A stretch of DNA of 64,000 bases, taken from NCBI RefSeq assembly GCF_015354335.1, contig NZ_JADKYR010000002.1, positions 248,001-312,000 of the forward strand. Direction: 5' to 3'. Made by a program: the position numbers and the translations under genes. Origin of the DNA: Methylophilus sp. 13. GTDB lineage: Bacteria > Pseudomonadota > Gammaproteobacteria > Burkholderiales > Methylophilaceae. Positions 53,484 to 62,006 of this stretch are shown here, in pieces. The notes beneath the pieces are model-generated. The model made no database searches, was not told where the DNA came from, and saw only the letters and a program-made list of their open reading frames with translations. Each line of letters opens with the position of its first letter. Position 1 is the first letter of the stretch.

Positions 53484-54869
53484 TTAAAGGATTTTGGAAA
53501 ACCTTGCACGGTTGGCATCGTGCTGCAAATAACGGTCAAACACCATGGCAATGGCGCGCACAAAATACCAGCCCATTTCGGTGACTTTGAGGCCATCGTC
53601 TTCGAGTACGACCAGGCCTTGTTTCTCTTTCTCGGCCAATTGCGCAATTTCTGCCTGAAAATATTGCTTGAAATTGACCATGTAAGACAACTCAATGGAT
53701 TCGTAACTCAGTTCACCATGGCACATGACCGCCATGATCACGGCACGGCGGATCAGGTCATCGCGGCTTAATGCCAGCCCACGCACGATAGGTAACTGGC
53801 CTTGGTCAAGAAAGTCGTAATACTCTTCGAGGGTTTTGGCATTCTGGCTGTAGGTAGCACCGATCTTGCCAATCGCGGAGACACCCAAAGCCAGAATATC
53901 CTGATCAGCCATGGTGCTGTAACCCTGAAAGTTGCGGTGCAACCTGCCCTGCTGTTTGGCAATCGCCAGCGGGTCGTCAGGCAAGGCAAAATGATCCATG
54001 CCGATAAAGACATAGCCTGCCAGCATCAGCTGCTGAATCGCTTCTGACAGCATTTGGATTTTATCTACGGCATGTGGCAAGTCCGCTTGCAAAATCCGGC
54101 GTTGCGGCTTGAAACGTGACGGCAAGTGCGCGTAGCCATATAACGCGATACGGTCTGGCCGCAATTGGATGATCTGGGCGATGGTCTGGCGGAAGGTCGC
54201 CGGGGTTTGTTTGGGCAAGCCGTAAATCAAGTCGGTATTGATAGACGCAAACCCCAGGTCGCGCGCATGTTGCATCAGGCTTTCAACCTGCGCATAAGAC
54301 TGCACCCTGTGCACGGCCTGCTGTACCTCGGCATCAAAGTCTTGCACGCCAAAACTCAGGCGGTTAAAGCCCAGCTCGCGCAAGTGTTGCAAGCGTTGCT
54401 GATTGACGGTACGTGGATCAATTTCAATCGAGTATTCACCGTCTTTGGCAAAGGCAAACGCCTGCTTGAACATCTGCATGAGTTGGGTCAACTCGGCATC
54501 ATTGAGAAACGTCGGCGTGCCCCCGCCCAGATGCAACTGGTTGACGGTTTGCTTTTTGGCAAACTTGTCCAAGTGCAAATCAAGCTCGCGTTGCAGGTAG
54601 TTGAGGTAAACCGCGCCTTGCTCATAGCGCTTGGTGACTATCTTGTTGCATGCACAATAAAAACACAGCGAGGCACAAAACGGGATATGCACATACAACG
54701 AGAGCGGCTGCGTCCAGTTGCTGATATTGCGCTGCTCGGCCGCCTTGAGATAAGCAGCGGCGTCAAACGCCTCAACAAAGCGGTCTGCTGTCGGATAAGA
54801 GGTATAACGAGGCCCGGAGACGTCATAGCGCTCAATATGCTCTTGAGTAATCAGCAACGGGGAGTTCAT
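53484..54869 (-). CDS. hemN: Oxygen-independent coproporphyrinogen III oxidase
   Basis: A 461-aa radical SAM enzyme. The iron-sulfur motif is CASLCFYCACNK (CxxxCxxC). HLGGGTPTFLND and the TDLIYGLPKQT string are typical, and a HemN C-terminal domain follows. I chose ATG 54869 (MNSPLLITQEHIERYDVSGP), which gives the usual length; the longer frame from 54968 runs through the intergenic region. It decarboxylates coproporphyrinogen III under low oxygen. The gene is divergent from fnr and shares with it a Fnr-type palindrome at 54961-54976. Confidence 0.95.
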   Translation of the reverse strand: MNSPLLITQEHIERYDVSGPRYTSYPTADRFVEAFDAAAYLKAAEQRNISNWTQPLSLYVHIPFCASLCFYCACNKIVTKRYEQGAVYLNYLQRELDLHLDKFAKKQTVNQLHLGGGTPTFLNDAELTQLMQMFKQAFAFAKDGEYSIEIDPRTVNQQRLQHLRELGFNRLSFGVQDFDAEVQQAVHRVQSYAQVESLMQHARDLGFASINTDLIYGLPKQTPATFRQTIAQIIQLRPDRIALYGYAHLPSRFKPQRRILQADLPHAVDKIQMLSEAIQQLMLAGYVFIGMDHFALPDDPLAIAKQQGRLHRNFQGYSTMADQDILALGVSAIGKIGATYSQNAKTLEEYYDFLDQGQLPIVRGLALSRDDLIRRAVIMAVMCHGELSYESIELSYMVNFKQYFQAEIAQLAEKEKQGLVVLEDDGLKVTEMGWYFVRAIAMVFDRYLQHDANRARFSKIL

Positions 54870-54960
54870 GGTTTCTGGCAAATTCTTTCCTATCAGTATC
54901 CCGAAACTAGACTTTACGGGTTCATCTGGCGTTACTGTGCCATAAACCAATGCAGGGCTT

Positions 54961-54976
54961 TTTGACACACGTCAAA
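54961..54976. promoter_or_regulatory. Fnr-type binding site between hemN and fnr
   Basis: TTTGACACACGTCAAA is a perfect palindrome apart from its four-base centre. It differs from the consensus TTGAT-N4-ATCAA only by C for T (and its mate) in each half. Its centre lies at -41.5 from the predicted fnr start (about 55010), the class II activator position. Confidence 0.6.
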
Positions 54977-54997
54977 TGCAGCTTGCGTCGCCTGCTG

Positions 54998-55003
54998 CAT
55001 AAT
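54998..55003 (+). promoter_or_regulatory. -10 element of the fnr promoter
   Basis: CATAAT, with no good -35 at the usual distance, as expected for an activated promoter. The Fnr-type palindrome sits in its place, and the ribosome site GGAAGAGG follows at about 55020. Confidence 0.5.
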
Positions 55004-55034
55004 GCGCCTAAATACAAAAGGAAGAGGTCACACC

Positions 55035-55826
55035 ATGTTCAATGAAATCGCAACCGAAGAGGCGTATAATTTGCCGCATGTTCAACGTCAGTCAAGGACG
55101 CCCTCCATGCAAGCAGAATCCAGTTTCAAGGTTGCCTGCTCCAATTGTAACTTGCGTGAACTGTGCCTGCCGGTAGGCTTGAGCACAGATGAAATGACTA
55201 AACTGGATGGCATGGTTGCCACCCGTAAAAAGATCAAGCAAGGCGGTCACTTGTATAGCAGTGGCGATGCCTTCACCACGCTTTATGCGATCCGCACTGG
55301 GTTTTTCAAGACTTGCGTCGTTTCGGAAGATGGCCGTGAACAAGTCACCGGTTTTCAGATGGCTGGTGAAATCATGGGCTTGGATGGCATTGTCAGTGAC
55401 AAGCACAACTGCAACGCCATTGCCCTCGAAGACGCCGAAGTCTGTGTCATGCCCTTCAATCATGTCGAAGACCTGTCGCGTGAGATTCCTGTCTTGCAAC
55501 GCCATGTGCACAAAATCATGAGTCGCGAGATCGTGCGCGAAAACGGCGTCATGATGTTGTTGGCTAATATGCGCGCCGAAGAACGCCTGGCGGCGTTTCT
55601 GCTCAACTTGCTGCAACGCCTGCATGCACGCGGCTACTCCAAAAGCGAATTGATTTTACGCATGACGCGTGAAGAAATCGGCAGCTACCTGGGCATGAAA
55701 CTGGAAACAGTGAGCCGTACTTTCTCCAAATTTAGTGATGAAGGCATTATTGAGGTCAAGCAAAAGAATATCCGTATTCTGGACCACGAAAAGCTTAAAA
55801 CCATCTTCAACGCCAGCACCTGCTAG
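55035..55826 (+). CDS. fnr: Fnr-type oxygen-sensing transcription regulator
   Basis: A 263-aa Crp/Fnr regulator. The four cysteines that bind the 4Fe-4S cluster are C35, C38 and C44 (CSNCNLRELC) and C126 (KHNCNA), with Fnr spacing. The cyclic-nucleotide-like fold and a winged helix follow. The recognition helix reads ETVSRTFSKF with the E-xx-SR residues of Fnr. ATG 55035 has GGAAGAGG upstream; an in-frame ATG at 55002 lies in the promoter. It should switch genes such as ccoN and hemN on at low oxygen. A Fnr-type site in its own promoter suggests autoregulation. Confidence 0.95.
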   Translation: MFNEIATEEAYNLPHVQRQSRTPSMQAESSFKVACSNCNLRELCLPVGLSTDEMTKLDGMVATRKKIKQGGHLYSSGDAFTTLYAIRTGFFKTCVVSEDGREQVTGFQMAGEIMGLDGIVSDKHNCNAIALEDAEVCVMPFNHVEDLSREIPVLQRHVHKIMSREIVRENGVMMLLANMRAEERLAAFLLNLLQRLHARGYSKSELILRMTREEIGSYLGMKLETVSRTFSKFSDEGIIEVKQKNIRILDHEKLKTIFNASTC

Positions 55827-55856
55827 GCGGTTGCTGACGTCTGTAAGCGCTGAGGG

Positions 55857-56711
55857 ATGCCACTGCCTTCGTCTCCATTTGAGGCCTTACAGCGTATGGC
55901 CGCGCAACAAGCCTGGCAATATATTTATCCTGTCTGGTCCCGCCGTGCGCAGGGCCTTTCCATCGGCATAAACCTGCACCCGAATCAATGCTGCAACTGG
56001 CATTGCATTTATTGCCAGGTGCCAGGGCTGCATCGCGGCCCCTCCCCGGTCATTCAAATAGAGCGCCTGCAACAAGAATTAAGCACCTGCTTGCACTGGC
56101 TAAGACAGCACTTACACGCAGCAAAGCGTGTATTGTCGGAAGATGTGCAGGATATTGCCTTTGCCGGAGACGGCGAACCGACCACCTCGCCGCAATTTTA
56201 TGAAGCATTAGCACTGGTTGAGCGGTTGTTGAGCCAGACATCACCAACAGACCGTCCGGCACGGGTCAGGCTCATTACCAATGGCAGCCAAATGCATCTG
56301 GCCACGACACAGCAAGCCTTAAAGGTACTGCAACAGATGGGGGGAGAAGTCTGGTTTAAGCTGGACGCAGGCAACGATGCAGAAATGCTGGCAGTGAATG
56401 ATGCGCGTTTGCCACTTAGCCTGCATCTGCAACGGCTGCAGGCTTGCAGCATGGCTTGCCGGACTTGGGTGCAAACCGCTGTGATGCAGCGACGTATCGC
56501 GGACCAACTGGTCACCACCCCCGCATTGGCCGGCTATGTGCAGGCGTTGCTACCACTTAAAGAGAACATTGAAGGCATTTTGTTGTATGGCATCGCCAGA
56601 CCTAGCCAGCAAGACACGCTGGCCAGCATTCAAGCACCAGACATCCGGCTGTTACAGCAGTATGCTGAGGCTTTGCGCACGCAGGGTTTCAACGTGCGCC
56701 TATTTGCCTAA
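55857..56711 (+). CDS. Radical SAM protein of unknown substrate
   Basis: This 284-aa protein has the radical SAM motif CNWHCIYC (CxxxCxxC) in a context NLHPNQCCNWHCIYCQVPG, then a GDGEPTTSP string that is typical of the family around the SAM site. It lies 30 bp after fnr on the same strand and ends before the convergent fixH-type gene. It may modify a protein or RNA. Its place between fnr and the cbb3 genes suggests a role in low-oxygen metabolism, but nothing in the sequence identifies the substrate. Confidence 0.83.
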   Translation: MPLPSSPFEALQRMAAQQAWQYIYPVWSRRAQGLSIGINLHPNQCCNWHCIYCQVPGLHRGPSPVIQIERLQQELSTCLHWLRQHLHAAKRVLSEDVQDIAFAGDGEPTTSPQFYEALALVERLLSQTSPTDRPARVRLITNGSQMHLATTQQALKVLQQMGGEVWFKLDAGNDAEMLAVNDARLPLSLHLQRLQACSMACRTWVQTAVMQRRIADQLVTTPALAGYVQALLPLKENIEGILLYGIARPSQQDTLASIQAPDIRLLQQYAEALRTQGFNVRLFA

Positions 56712-56790
56712 ACGCTGATCCCCTACCCGCAATGCTCGCGCCTGAATCAGGTCTTAGACGCGCGTCAGCGCTGAGAGACAGGCAGACAGT

Positions 56791-57105
56791 TTACTGTTCA
56801 GCAGGCTTCAGGCCGGTCTGCGCATGGTTACGCGCCTGGATGGCGGGCGCCATGGCATCTGTCTGGCCGTCTTGCGCTTGCGCATCCAGCGTTTTGTTGA
56901 TTTCTATGCCCTTGCGGTAGTAATCATCAATCGCTGGATCAGGATGCGTAATCGCCAGATACAAGGTGATGAAAGAAGCCACAATCACGGCAGAAGGGCC
57001 GCCTATAATCATCCAGACATAAGGGTTGTGATACCATTTTTTCTGGTCAACCGCTTTAGCGGCCGGTTTCTGCTGTGCTTGGTGTTGTGACAATCTCTGC
57101 TCCAT
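56791..57105 (-). CDS. ccoH: FixH/CcoH family protein
   Basis: A 104-aa membrane protein with a polar N-terminus, one membrane helix (WMIIGGPSAVIVASFITLYLA) and a periplasmic tail starting THPDPAIDDYYRKGIEINK, the usual FixH beginning. The beta domain of longer FixH proteins is not present, so it is a short version. It assists maturation of cbb3 oxidase. Its ATG shares one base with the ccoG stop (TAATG). Confidence 0.82.
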   Translation of the reverse strand: MEQRLSQHQAQQKPAAKAVDQKKWYHNPYVWMIIGGPSAVIVASFITLYLAITHPDPAIDDYYRKGIEINKTLDAQAQDGQTDAMAPAIQARNHAQTGLKPAEQ

Positions 57106-58550
57106 TAGTTGCTCGGCACAATAAAGACCGACTTTTCTTTGACCGCTTCGCTGGTTTGTAAATCCGTCATTTCGAAAAAGATTTTATGCGAACCAGCTCT
57201 GGTGACCCCATCAGGCAACTCCAGCTCAATCACCACATTGCGTGTCTCAAACGGCCGCAAGCCTTTGAAGTCCTGGCTATTCTCGTCAGCAAAATGCACC
57301 ACCAAGCCTTCGAGCCCCGTGACCTTCAATGCATAGTCATGCACGGCTTCGGTATCATTTTCAAGCTTGAGGTTATACACGTTCTCAATCATGCCTTCAT
57401 CAGTGTAGCGAGACATGACGGCACGATCACGTAACACATCCAGCCTGAAATCAGGCTTGAAGTAGAGACTGACCACCATACCGATGGTGAGCGCCAACAA
57501 AATCGTTGTATAAATTATCACGCGTGGGCGTAGCAAACGTTGCAGCATTTGCTGACGGCTCCAACGGTTGGTGATGCCGTTCTGCGTGGAGTATTTGATC
57601 AAGCCCTTGGCATAGCCCATTTTGTCCATTACATCGTCGCACGCATCAATACAGGCACCGCAACCAATACACTCGTACTGCAAGCCTTTACGGATATCAA
57701 TTCCGGTCGGACACACTTGCACACAGATACTGCAATCGATACAACTGCCCAGGCCATTGGCATTCTCGCCAGCTTTTTTAGAGCGTGCACCACGCGGTTC
57801 ACCGCGTGCCTCGTCATAGGTCACAATCATGGTGTCATCATCAAACATGGCACTCTGAAAGCGGGCATAAGGGCACATATATTTGCAGACTTGCTCACGC
57901 ATATAGCCTGCATTGCCATAGGTGGCAAAGCCGTAAAAGCAAATCCAGAACGTTTCCCAGCCACCCAATTGCCAGTTCACAATATTGGGCACCAGCTCGC
58001 GAATGGAGGAGAAGTAACCGACAAACGTCACGCCTGTCCACAAGCCAAAGGTGATCCAGGCAAACTGCTTGAGCGATTTGCGCGTGAACTTGTTCAGAGT
58101 CCATTTGCTATCATCGAGGCGCATACGTGCGATACGATCGCCCTCGATTTTATTTTCCATCCACATGTAAATCTCGGTATACACCGTTTGCGGACAGGTG
58201 TAGCCACACCACAAGCGACCGGCAATGGCCGTAAACAGAAACAGCGACAGCGCAGACACAATCAGCAAAAACGACAGATAGATCAAGTCCTGCGGATGAA
58301 AAATCAGGCCGAAGATATAAAAGCGTTTGGCATCAAGGTCAAACAGCATGGCCTGACGACCATCCCATTGCAACCAGGGTACGCCATAAAAAAACAGTTG
58401 CGTAGCCCACACCATGACCCAGCGCCAGTTATTGAACATACCGGAGACGCTACGGGCATAGATCTTATCTGCGGATTTATAAAGTGACAAAACCACCTCC
58501 TGTTCAGGGATGGTGGTTTTGTTCACAGCGTTTTGTTTAATATCGCTCAT
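57105..58550 (-). CDS. ccoG: cbb3 oxidase accessory protein CcoG (RdxA/FixG)
   Basis: A 481-aa polyferredoxin-like membrane protein. Two 4Fe-4S motifs are visible (CIDCSICVQVCP and CIGCGACIDACDD), with an N-terminal membrane region that carries FTAIAGRLWCGYTCPQTVYTE, and a C-terminal immunoglobulin-like domain (about 370-480). CcoG acts in copper reduction for cbb3 assembly. It follows ccoP by 17 bp. Confidence 0.94.
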   Translation of the reverse strand: MSDIKQNAVNKTTIPEQEVVLSLYKSADKIYARSVSGMFNNWRWVMVWATQLFFYGVPWLQWDGRQAMLFDLDAKRFYIFGLIFHPQDLIYLSFLLIVSALSLFLFTAIAGRLWCGYTCPQTVYTEIYMWMENKIEGDRIARMRLDDSKWTLNKFTRKSLKQFAWITFGLWTGVTFVGYFSSIRELVPNIVNWQLGGWETFWICFYGFATYGNAGYMREQVCKYMCPYARFQSAMFDDDTMIVTYDEARGEPRGARSKKAGENANGLGSCIDCSICVQVCPTGIDIRKGLQYECIGCGACIDACDDVMDKMGYAKGLIKYSTQNGITNRWSRQQMLQRLLRPRVIIYTTILLALTIGMVVSLYFKPDFRLDVLRDRAVMSRYTDEGMIENVYNLKLENDTEAVHDYALKVTGLEGLVVHFADENSQDFKGLRPFETRNVVIELELPDGVTRAGSHKIFFEMTDLQTSEAVKEKSVFIVPSN

Positions 58551-58567
58551 GGGTTATCTGCATTCGC

Positions 58568-59464
58568 CTATTTGTTGGAAAGACCCCAAACATAAGCAGT
58601 CAGCAGATGAATTTGCTCTGGGCTGAATTTTTCTTTCCAGGCTGGCATCACGTTGTTTTTACCTTCATGAATACGCTTGATGATCGCGGCTTCACCTTGA
58701 CCATGCAACCAGATGTTGTCTGTCAGGTTAGGTGCACCAATCGCCTGGTTGCCCTTACCTTCTGGGCCATGGCAAGCAGCACACACCACAAATTTTTCTT
58801 TACCGGCATTGGCACGACCAGAGTCATGAATACTGCCAGACAAGCTCAATACGTAGTTGGCGACGTTTTTCACATCTTCTTCAGAACCAACAGCAGCAGC
58901 CATGGGAGGCATGATGCCATTACGACCATTGTTGATAGTCAACTTGATCGTATCAGGTGAACCACCATACAACCAGTCATTGTCGGTCAGGTTAGGAAAG
59001 CCACGGCTCCCTTTGGCGTCTGAACCATGACAAGCAGCACAGTTGTTGAGGAAAATACGCTTACCAATGTCGCGGGCTTCAGGAATCTTGGCCACTTCTT
59101 CTACCGGCATGGCTGCATATTTGGCATACAGCGGGGCGATCTTGGCATTGTTCTTTGCCACTTCAGCTTCGTACTGCTTGACTTCCGACCAGCCGAACTT
59201 GCCATTGTAAGTCCCCAGGCCAGGAAACAGGTACAGATAGGTCAGGCCAAAAATTACGGTAATGATAAATAACCCTACCCACCACATTGGCAGCGGATTG
59301 TTCATCTCCTTGATGCCATCCCATTCGTGACCATTGGTGTTATCGCTATCCAAAGGCACTTTGACGCGGCTTGCGAAAATCAGCAAACCGACACAGAAAG
59401 CAATCCCGCCCAAGGTAATGGTCGAAATCCAGATCGGCCAAAAACCATTTACAAAATCATTCAT
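58568..59464 (-). CDS. ccoP: cbb3 cytochrome c oxidase subunit III (dihaem)
   Basis: A 298-aa protein with membrane helices at the N-terminus (WPIWISTITLGGIAFCVGLLI and LFIITVIFGLTYLYLF) and two c-type haem sites, CAACHGSDAKG and CAACHGPEGKG. Both haems should be attached in the periplasm. It passes electrons to CcoO and on to CcoN. It follows ccoQ by 30 bp. Confidence 0.96.
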   Translation of the reverse strand: MNDFVNGFWPIWISTITLGGIAFCVGLLIFASRVKVPLDSDNTNGHEWDGIKEMNNPLPMWWVGLFIITVIFGLTYLYLFPGLGTYNGKFGWSEVKQYEAEVAKNNAKIAPLYAKYAAMPVEEVAKIPEARDIGKRIFLNNCAACHGSDAKGSRGFPNLTDNDWLYGGSPDTIKLTINNGRNGIMPPMAAAVGSEEDVKNVANYVLSLSGSIHDSGRANAGKEKFVVCAACHGPEGKGNQAIGAPNLTDNIWLHGQGEAAIIKRIHEGKNNVMPAWKEKFSPEQIHLLTAYVWGLSNK

Positions 59465-59494
59465 GATGTTTTCCTTAACCTTTCCGCGCAGTGT

Positions 59495-59632
59495 TTAGTC
59501 TTGGTCGAACGGCAGATTTTGCGCGTCCTTGAATTGCGCGGAGTTGCGATTGCGCCATGCCCAAATCAAAATTGCCACAAACAGGACGAAACTCAGTACT
59601 GTAAAAAATATGCGTAGTATGTTGATATCCAT
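59495..59632 (-). CDS. ccoQ: cbb3 oxidase small subunit CcoQ/FixQ
   Basis: A 45-aa protein starting at 59632 (MDINILRIFFTVLSFVLF) with a single helix followed by IWAWRNRNSAQFKDAQNLPF and an acidic end. The charged stretch after the helix and the position between ccoO and ccoP identify CcoQ, which stabilises the complex. Confidence 0.92.
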   Translation of the reverse strand: MDINILRIFFTVLSFVLFVAILIWAWRNRNSAQFKDAQNLPFDQD

Positions 59633-59643
59633 GGCGCGTCTCC

Positions 59644-60270
59644 TTATTTCAGGTGTGTACCCAACACTTGCAGGTAAGCCACCAGTGCGTCCTGCTCGGT
59701 TTTGCCTTTGATTTCATCCCCTGCAGCCTTGATCTGCGCGTCGGTGTATGGCACGCCCACTTTACGCAGCGCAGCCATATGGTCACCAATGGTTTTGTCG
59801 TCAACCAGGTTTTCTTCCAACCATGGATAGGCTGGCATGATGGACTCAGGCACGACATCACGTGGATTGTGCAGGTGCACACGGTGCCAGTCATCACTGT
59901 ACTTGCCCCCTACACGGTGCAAGTCAGGACCCGTACGCTTACTGCCCCACTGGAACGGGTGATCATAAACATACTCACCAGCAACCGAGTAATGGCCATA
60001 ACGCAGCGTTTCAGCGTGGAAAGGACGAATCATCTGTGAGTGGCAGTTGTAGCAACCTTCACGCAGATAAATGTCACGGCCAGCCAGTTGCAACGCGTTG
60101 TAAGGCTCCAGACCACGGATAGGCTCGGTGGTTGACTTCTGGAAGAACAAAGGCACGATTTCGACCAGACCACCAAACGAGATCGTGATGAAGGTCAGCA
60201 CGATCAGCAGGAAGTTGCTGGTTTCAATCTTTTCGTGAAAATTGCCACTATTGTTTTGATGCGTAGCCAT
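59644..60270 (-). CDS. ccoO: cbb3 cytochrome c oxidase subunit II (monohaem)
   Basis: A 208-aa protein with one membrane helix at the N-terminus and one c-type haem site ([12 protein letters not shown]). ATG 60270 with AAGGAAT upstream is preferred over ATG 60294. The mature domain contains [14 protein letters not shown], as in the family. It begins 10 bp after the ccoN stop. Confidence 0.95.
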   Translation of the reverse strand: MATHQNNSGNFHEKIETSNFLLIVLTFITISFGGLVEIVPLFFQKSTTEPIRGLEPYNALQLAGRDIYLREGCYNCHSQMIRPFHAETLRYGHYSVAGEYVYDHPFQWGSKRTGPDLHRVGGKYSDDWHRVHLHNPRDVVPESIMPAYPWLEENLVDDKTIGDHMAALRKVGVPYTDAQIKAAGDEIKGKTEQDALVAYLQVLGTHLK

Positions 60271-60280
60271 AGTGAATTCC

Positions 60281-61717
60281 TTAAGCGTGAGCAACCACAG
60301 CTGGCACTTCTACAGTGACTGCTTTGCCGTTAGTTGCTGTTTTATATGTATTCCACAACATGATGATCAAACCGCTCATGTACAGGAAACCACCCAATGC
60401 ACGTGTGAAGTAGTATGGGAACTTGGCTTTCACACTTTCAACGAAGGTGTACGCCAATGTGCCGTCAGCGTTCATGGCACGCCACATCAAGCCTTCCATC
60501 ACGCCGGAAATCCACAACGCAGCGATATACAACACCACGCCGATGGTTGCCATCCAGAAGTGCACTTCAATCGCTTTCACGCTGTACATTTGTTTTTGAC
60601 CAAACAAACGTGGAATCAGGAAGTACAGGGAACCGATAGACACGAAACCAACCCAGCCCAGCGCACCCGAGTGCACGTGACCCACGGTCCAGTCAGTGTA
60701 GTGAGACAAGGCGTTCACAGTCTTGATCGCCATCATCGGACCTTCAAAGGTACTCATACCGTAGAAAGACAGGGAAACGATCAGGAAACGCAAGATTGGG
60801 TCTGTGCGCAGTTTGTGCCATGCGCCAGACAAGGTCATGATACCGTTGATCATGCCACCCCAGCTTGGTGCAAACAGGATCAGAGACAACACCATACCCA
60901 AGGACTGTGTCCAGTCAGGCAAGGCAGTGTAATGCAGGTGGTGAGGACCCGCCCACATGTAAGTGAAGATCAGTGCCCAGAAGTGAACGATAGACAAGCT
61001 GTAAGAGTAGACAGGACGCTCAGCTTGTTTAGGCACAAAGTAGTACATCATGCCCAGGAAGCCCGCAGTCAGGAAGAAACCTACCGCGTTGTGACCATAC
61101 CACCACTGCACCATCGCATCCTGTACCCCGGCGTAAGCAGAGTAGGACTTCATGAAACCAGCAGGAATCGCAGCACTTTCAACGATGTGCAACAAAGCCA
61201 CCGCCAGAATAAATGCACCGTAGAACCAGTTAGCTACATAGATATGCTTTACTTTACGGATACCGATAGTACCGAAGAAGTTGACTGCATAAGCAATCCA
61301 TACCAAGGCAATCAGGATATCGATTGGCCACTCCAGCTCGCCGTACTCCTTACCCTGGGTGTAACCCAAAGGCAGAGAAATGGCAGCAGCCACGATAACA
61401 GCCTGCCAGCCCCAGAAGGTGAAGCTGGACAACTTGTCGCTGAACAAACGTGTCTGACAGGTACGCTGAACAACATAGTACGAGGTAGCAAATAAAGCAC
61501 AGCCACCAAACGCGAAAATCACTGCATTGGTATGCAGTGGTCTCAAACGGCCAAAAGAGGTAAACGGCAGGCCCAGGTTCAGCTCTGGCCACACCAGCTG
61601 GGACGCAATAATCACGCCCATCAGTGTACCCACAACACCCCAAACCACTGCCATGATTGCGAACTGGCGGACTACACTATCGTTGTAGGTCGCAGCCTTC
61701 ACGGTTGCATTTTGCAT
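60281..61717 (-). CDS. ccoN: cbb3 cytochrome c oxidase catalytic subunit I
   Basis: A 478-aa haem-copper oxidase subunit with twelve membrane segments. ATG 61717 with GGGAG upstream is chosen over 61753. Conserved strings are [21 protein letters not shown] near the start, [19 protein letters not shown] (the copper-site region), [13 protein letters not shown] and a C-terminal haem-ligand region with [14 protein letters not shown]. It reduces oxygen with high affinity at the low-spin and high-spin haem b sites. A Fnr-type site lies about 98 bp upstream of the start. Confidence 0.96.
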   Translation of the reverse strand: MQNATVKAATYNDSVVRQFAIMAVVWGVVGTLMGVIIASQLVWPELNLGLPFTSFGRLRPLHTNAVIFAFGGCALFATSYYVVQRTCQTRLFSDKLSSFTFWGWQAVIVAAAISLPLGYTQGKEYGELEWPIDILIALVWIAYAVNFFGTIGIRKVKHIYVANWFYGAFILAVALLHIVESAAIPAGFMKSYSAYAGVQDAMVQWWYGHNAVGFFLTAGFLGMMYYFVPKQAERPVYSYSLSIVHFWALIFTYMWAGPHHLHYTALPDWTQSLGMVLSLILFAPSWGGMINGIMTLSGAWHKLRTDPILRFLIVSLSFYGMSTFEGPMMAIKTVNALSHYTDWTVGHVHSGALGWVGFVSIGSLYFLIPRLFGQKQMYSVKAIEVHFWMATIGVVLYIAALWISGVMEGLMWRAMNADGTLAYTFVESVKAKFPYYFTRALGGFLYMSGLIIMLWNTYKTATNGKAVTVEVPAVVAHA

Positions 61718-61808
61718 GGATTTCTCCCAATGATTAAAACAAACACCCAACACTAAAAAAACTTCTAGTTGTTCACCCTGATATTCTCAGAGATGTCACA
61801 AATTTGAT

Positions 61809-61822
61809 TTGACTCACATCAA
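61809..61822 (-). promoter_or_regulatory. Fnr-type binding site upstream of ccoN
   Basis: On the minus strand it reads TTGATGTGAGTCAA, one base from the consensus TTGAT-N4-ATCAA. Its centre is 41.5 bp from a predicted start at about 61774, and GAATAT (61786-61781) lies in the -10 position. This suits class II activation of ccoNOQPGH at low oxygen. Confidence 0.72.
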
Positions 61823-61858
61823 TACTGCTTAAGAATCCCCGTTCTTGCTTGAGAATTC

Positions 61859-61996
61859 CTAATCCTGCTCGAGAATTCTGGACCCCTCTTCCTCAAGGTC
61901 TTCAAATTGCCCGGTTTGAATGGCCCACCACAAGCCACCCAAAATCACAAACACCAGCAACACTGCCAGTGGAATCAGTAAGTATGCAATTTCCAT
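61859..61996 (-). CDS. ccoS: cbb3 oxidase maturation protein CcoS
   Basis: A 45-aa protein starting at ATG 61996 (MEIAYLLIPLAVLLVFVILG) with one helix, then GLWWAIQTGQFEDLEEEG. The length, the WWAI..GQFDDLE-type motif and the place between ccoI and ccoN identify CcoS, needed for inserting cofactors into the oxidase. It follows ccoI by 10 bp. Confidence 0.92.
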   Translation of the reverse strand: MEIAYLLIPLAVLLVFVILGGLWWAIQTGQFEDLEEEGSRILEQD

Positions 61997-62006
61997 TGAG
62001 CGATGC

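Noticed and set aside
57540-58487. 315-codon frame antisense to ccoG
   Set aside because: It is the shadow of a well-recognised gene and has no start signal or family.
60272-61495. 407-codon frame antisense to ccoN
   Set aside because: Very rich in His, Gln and Cys, as expected for the complement of a membrane protein gene; ccoN is certain.
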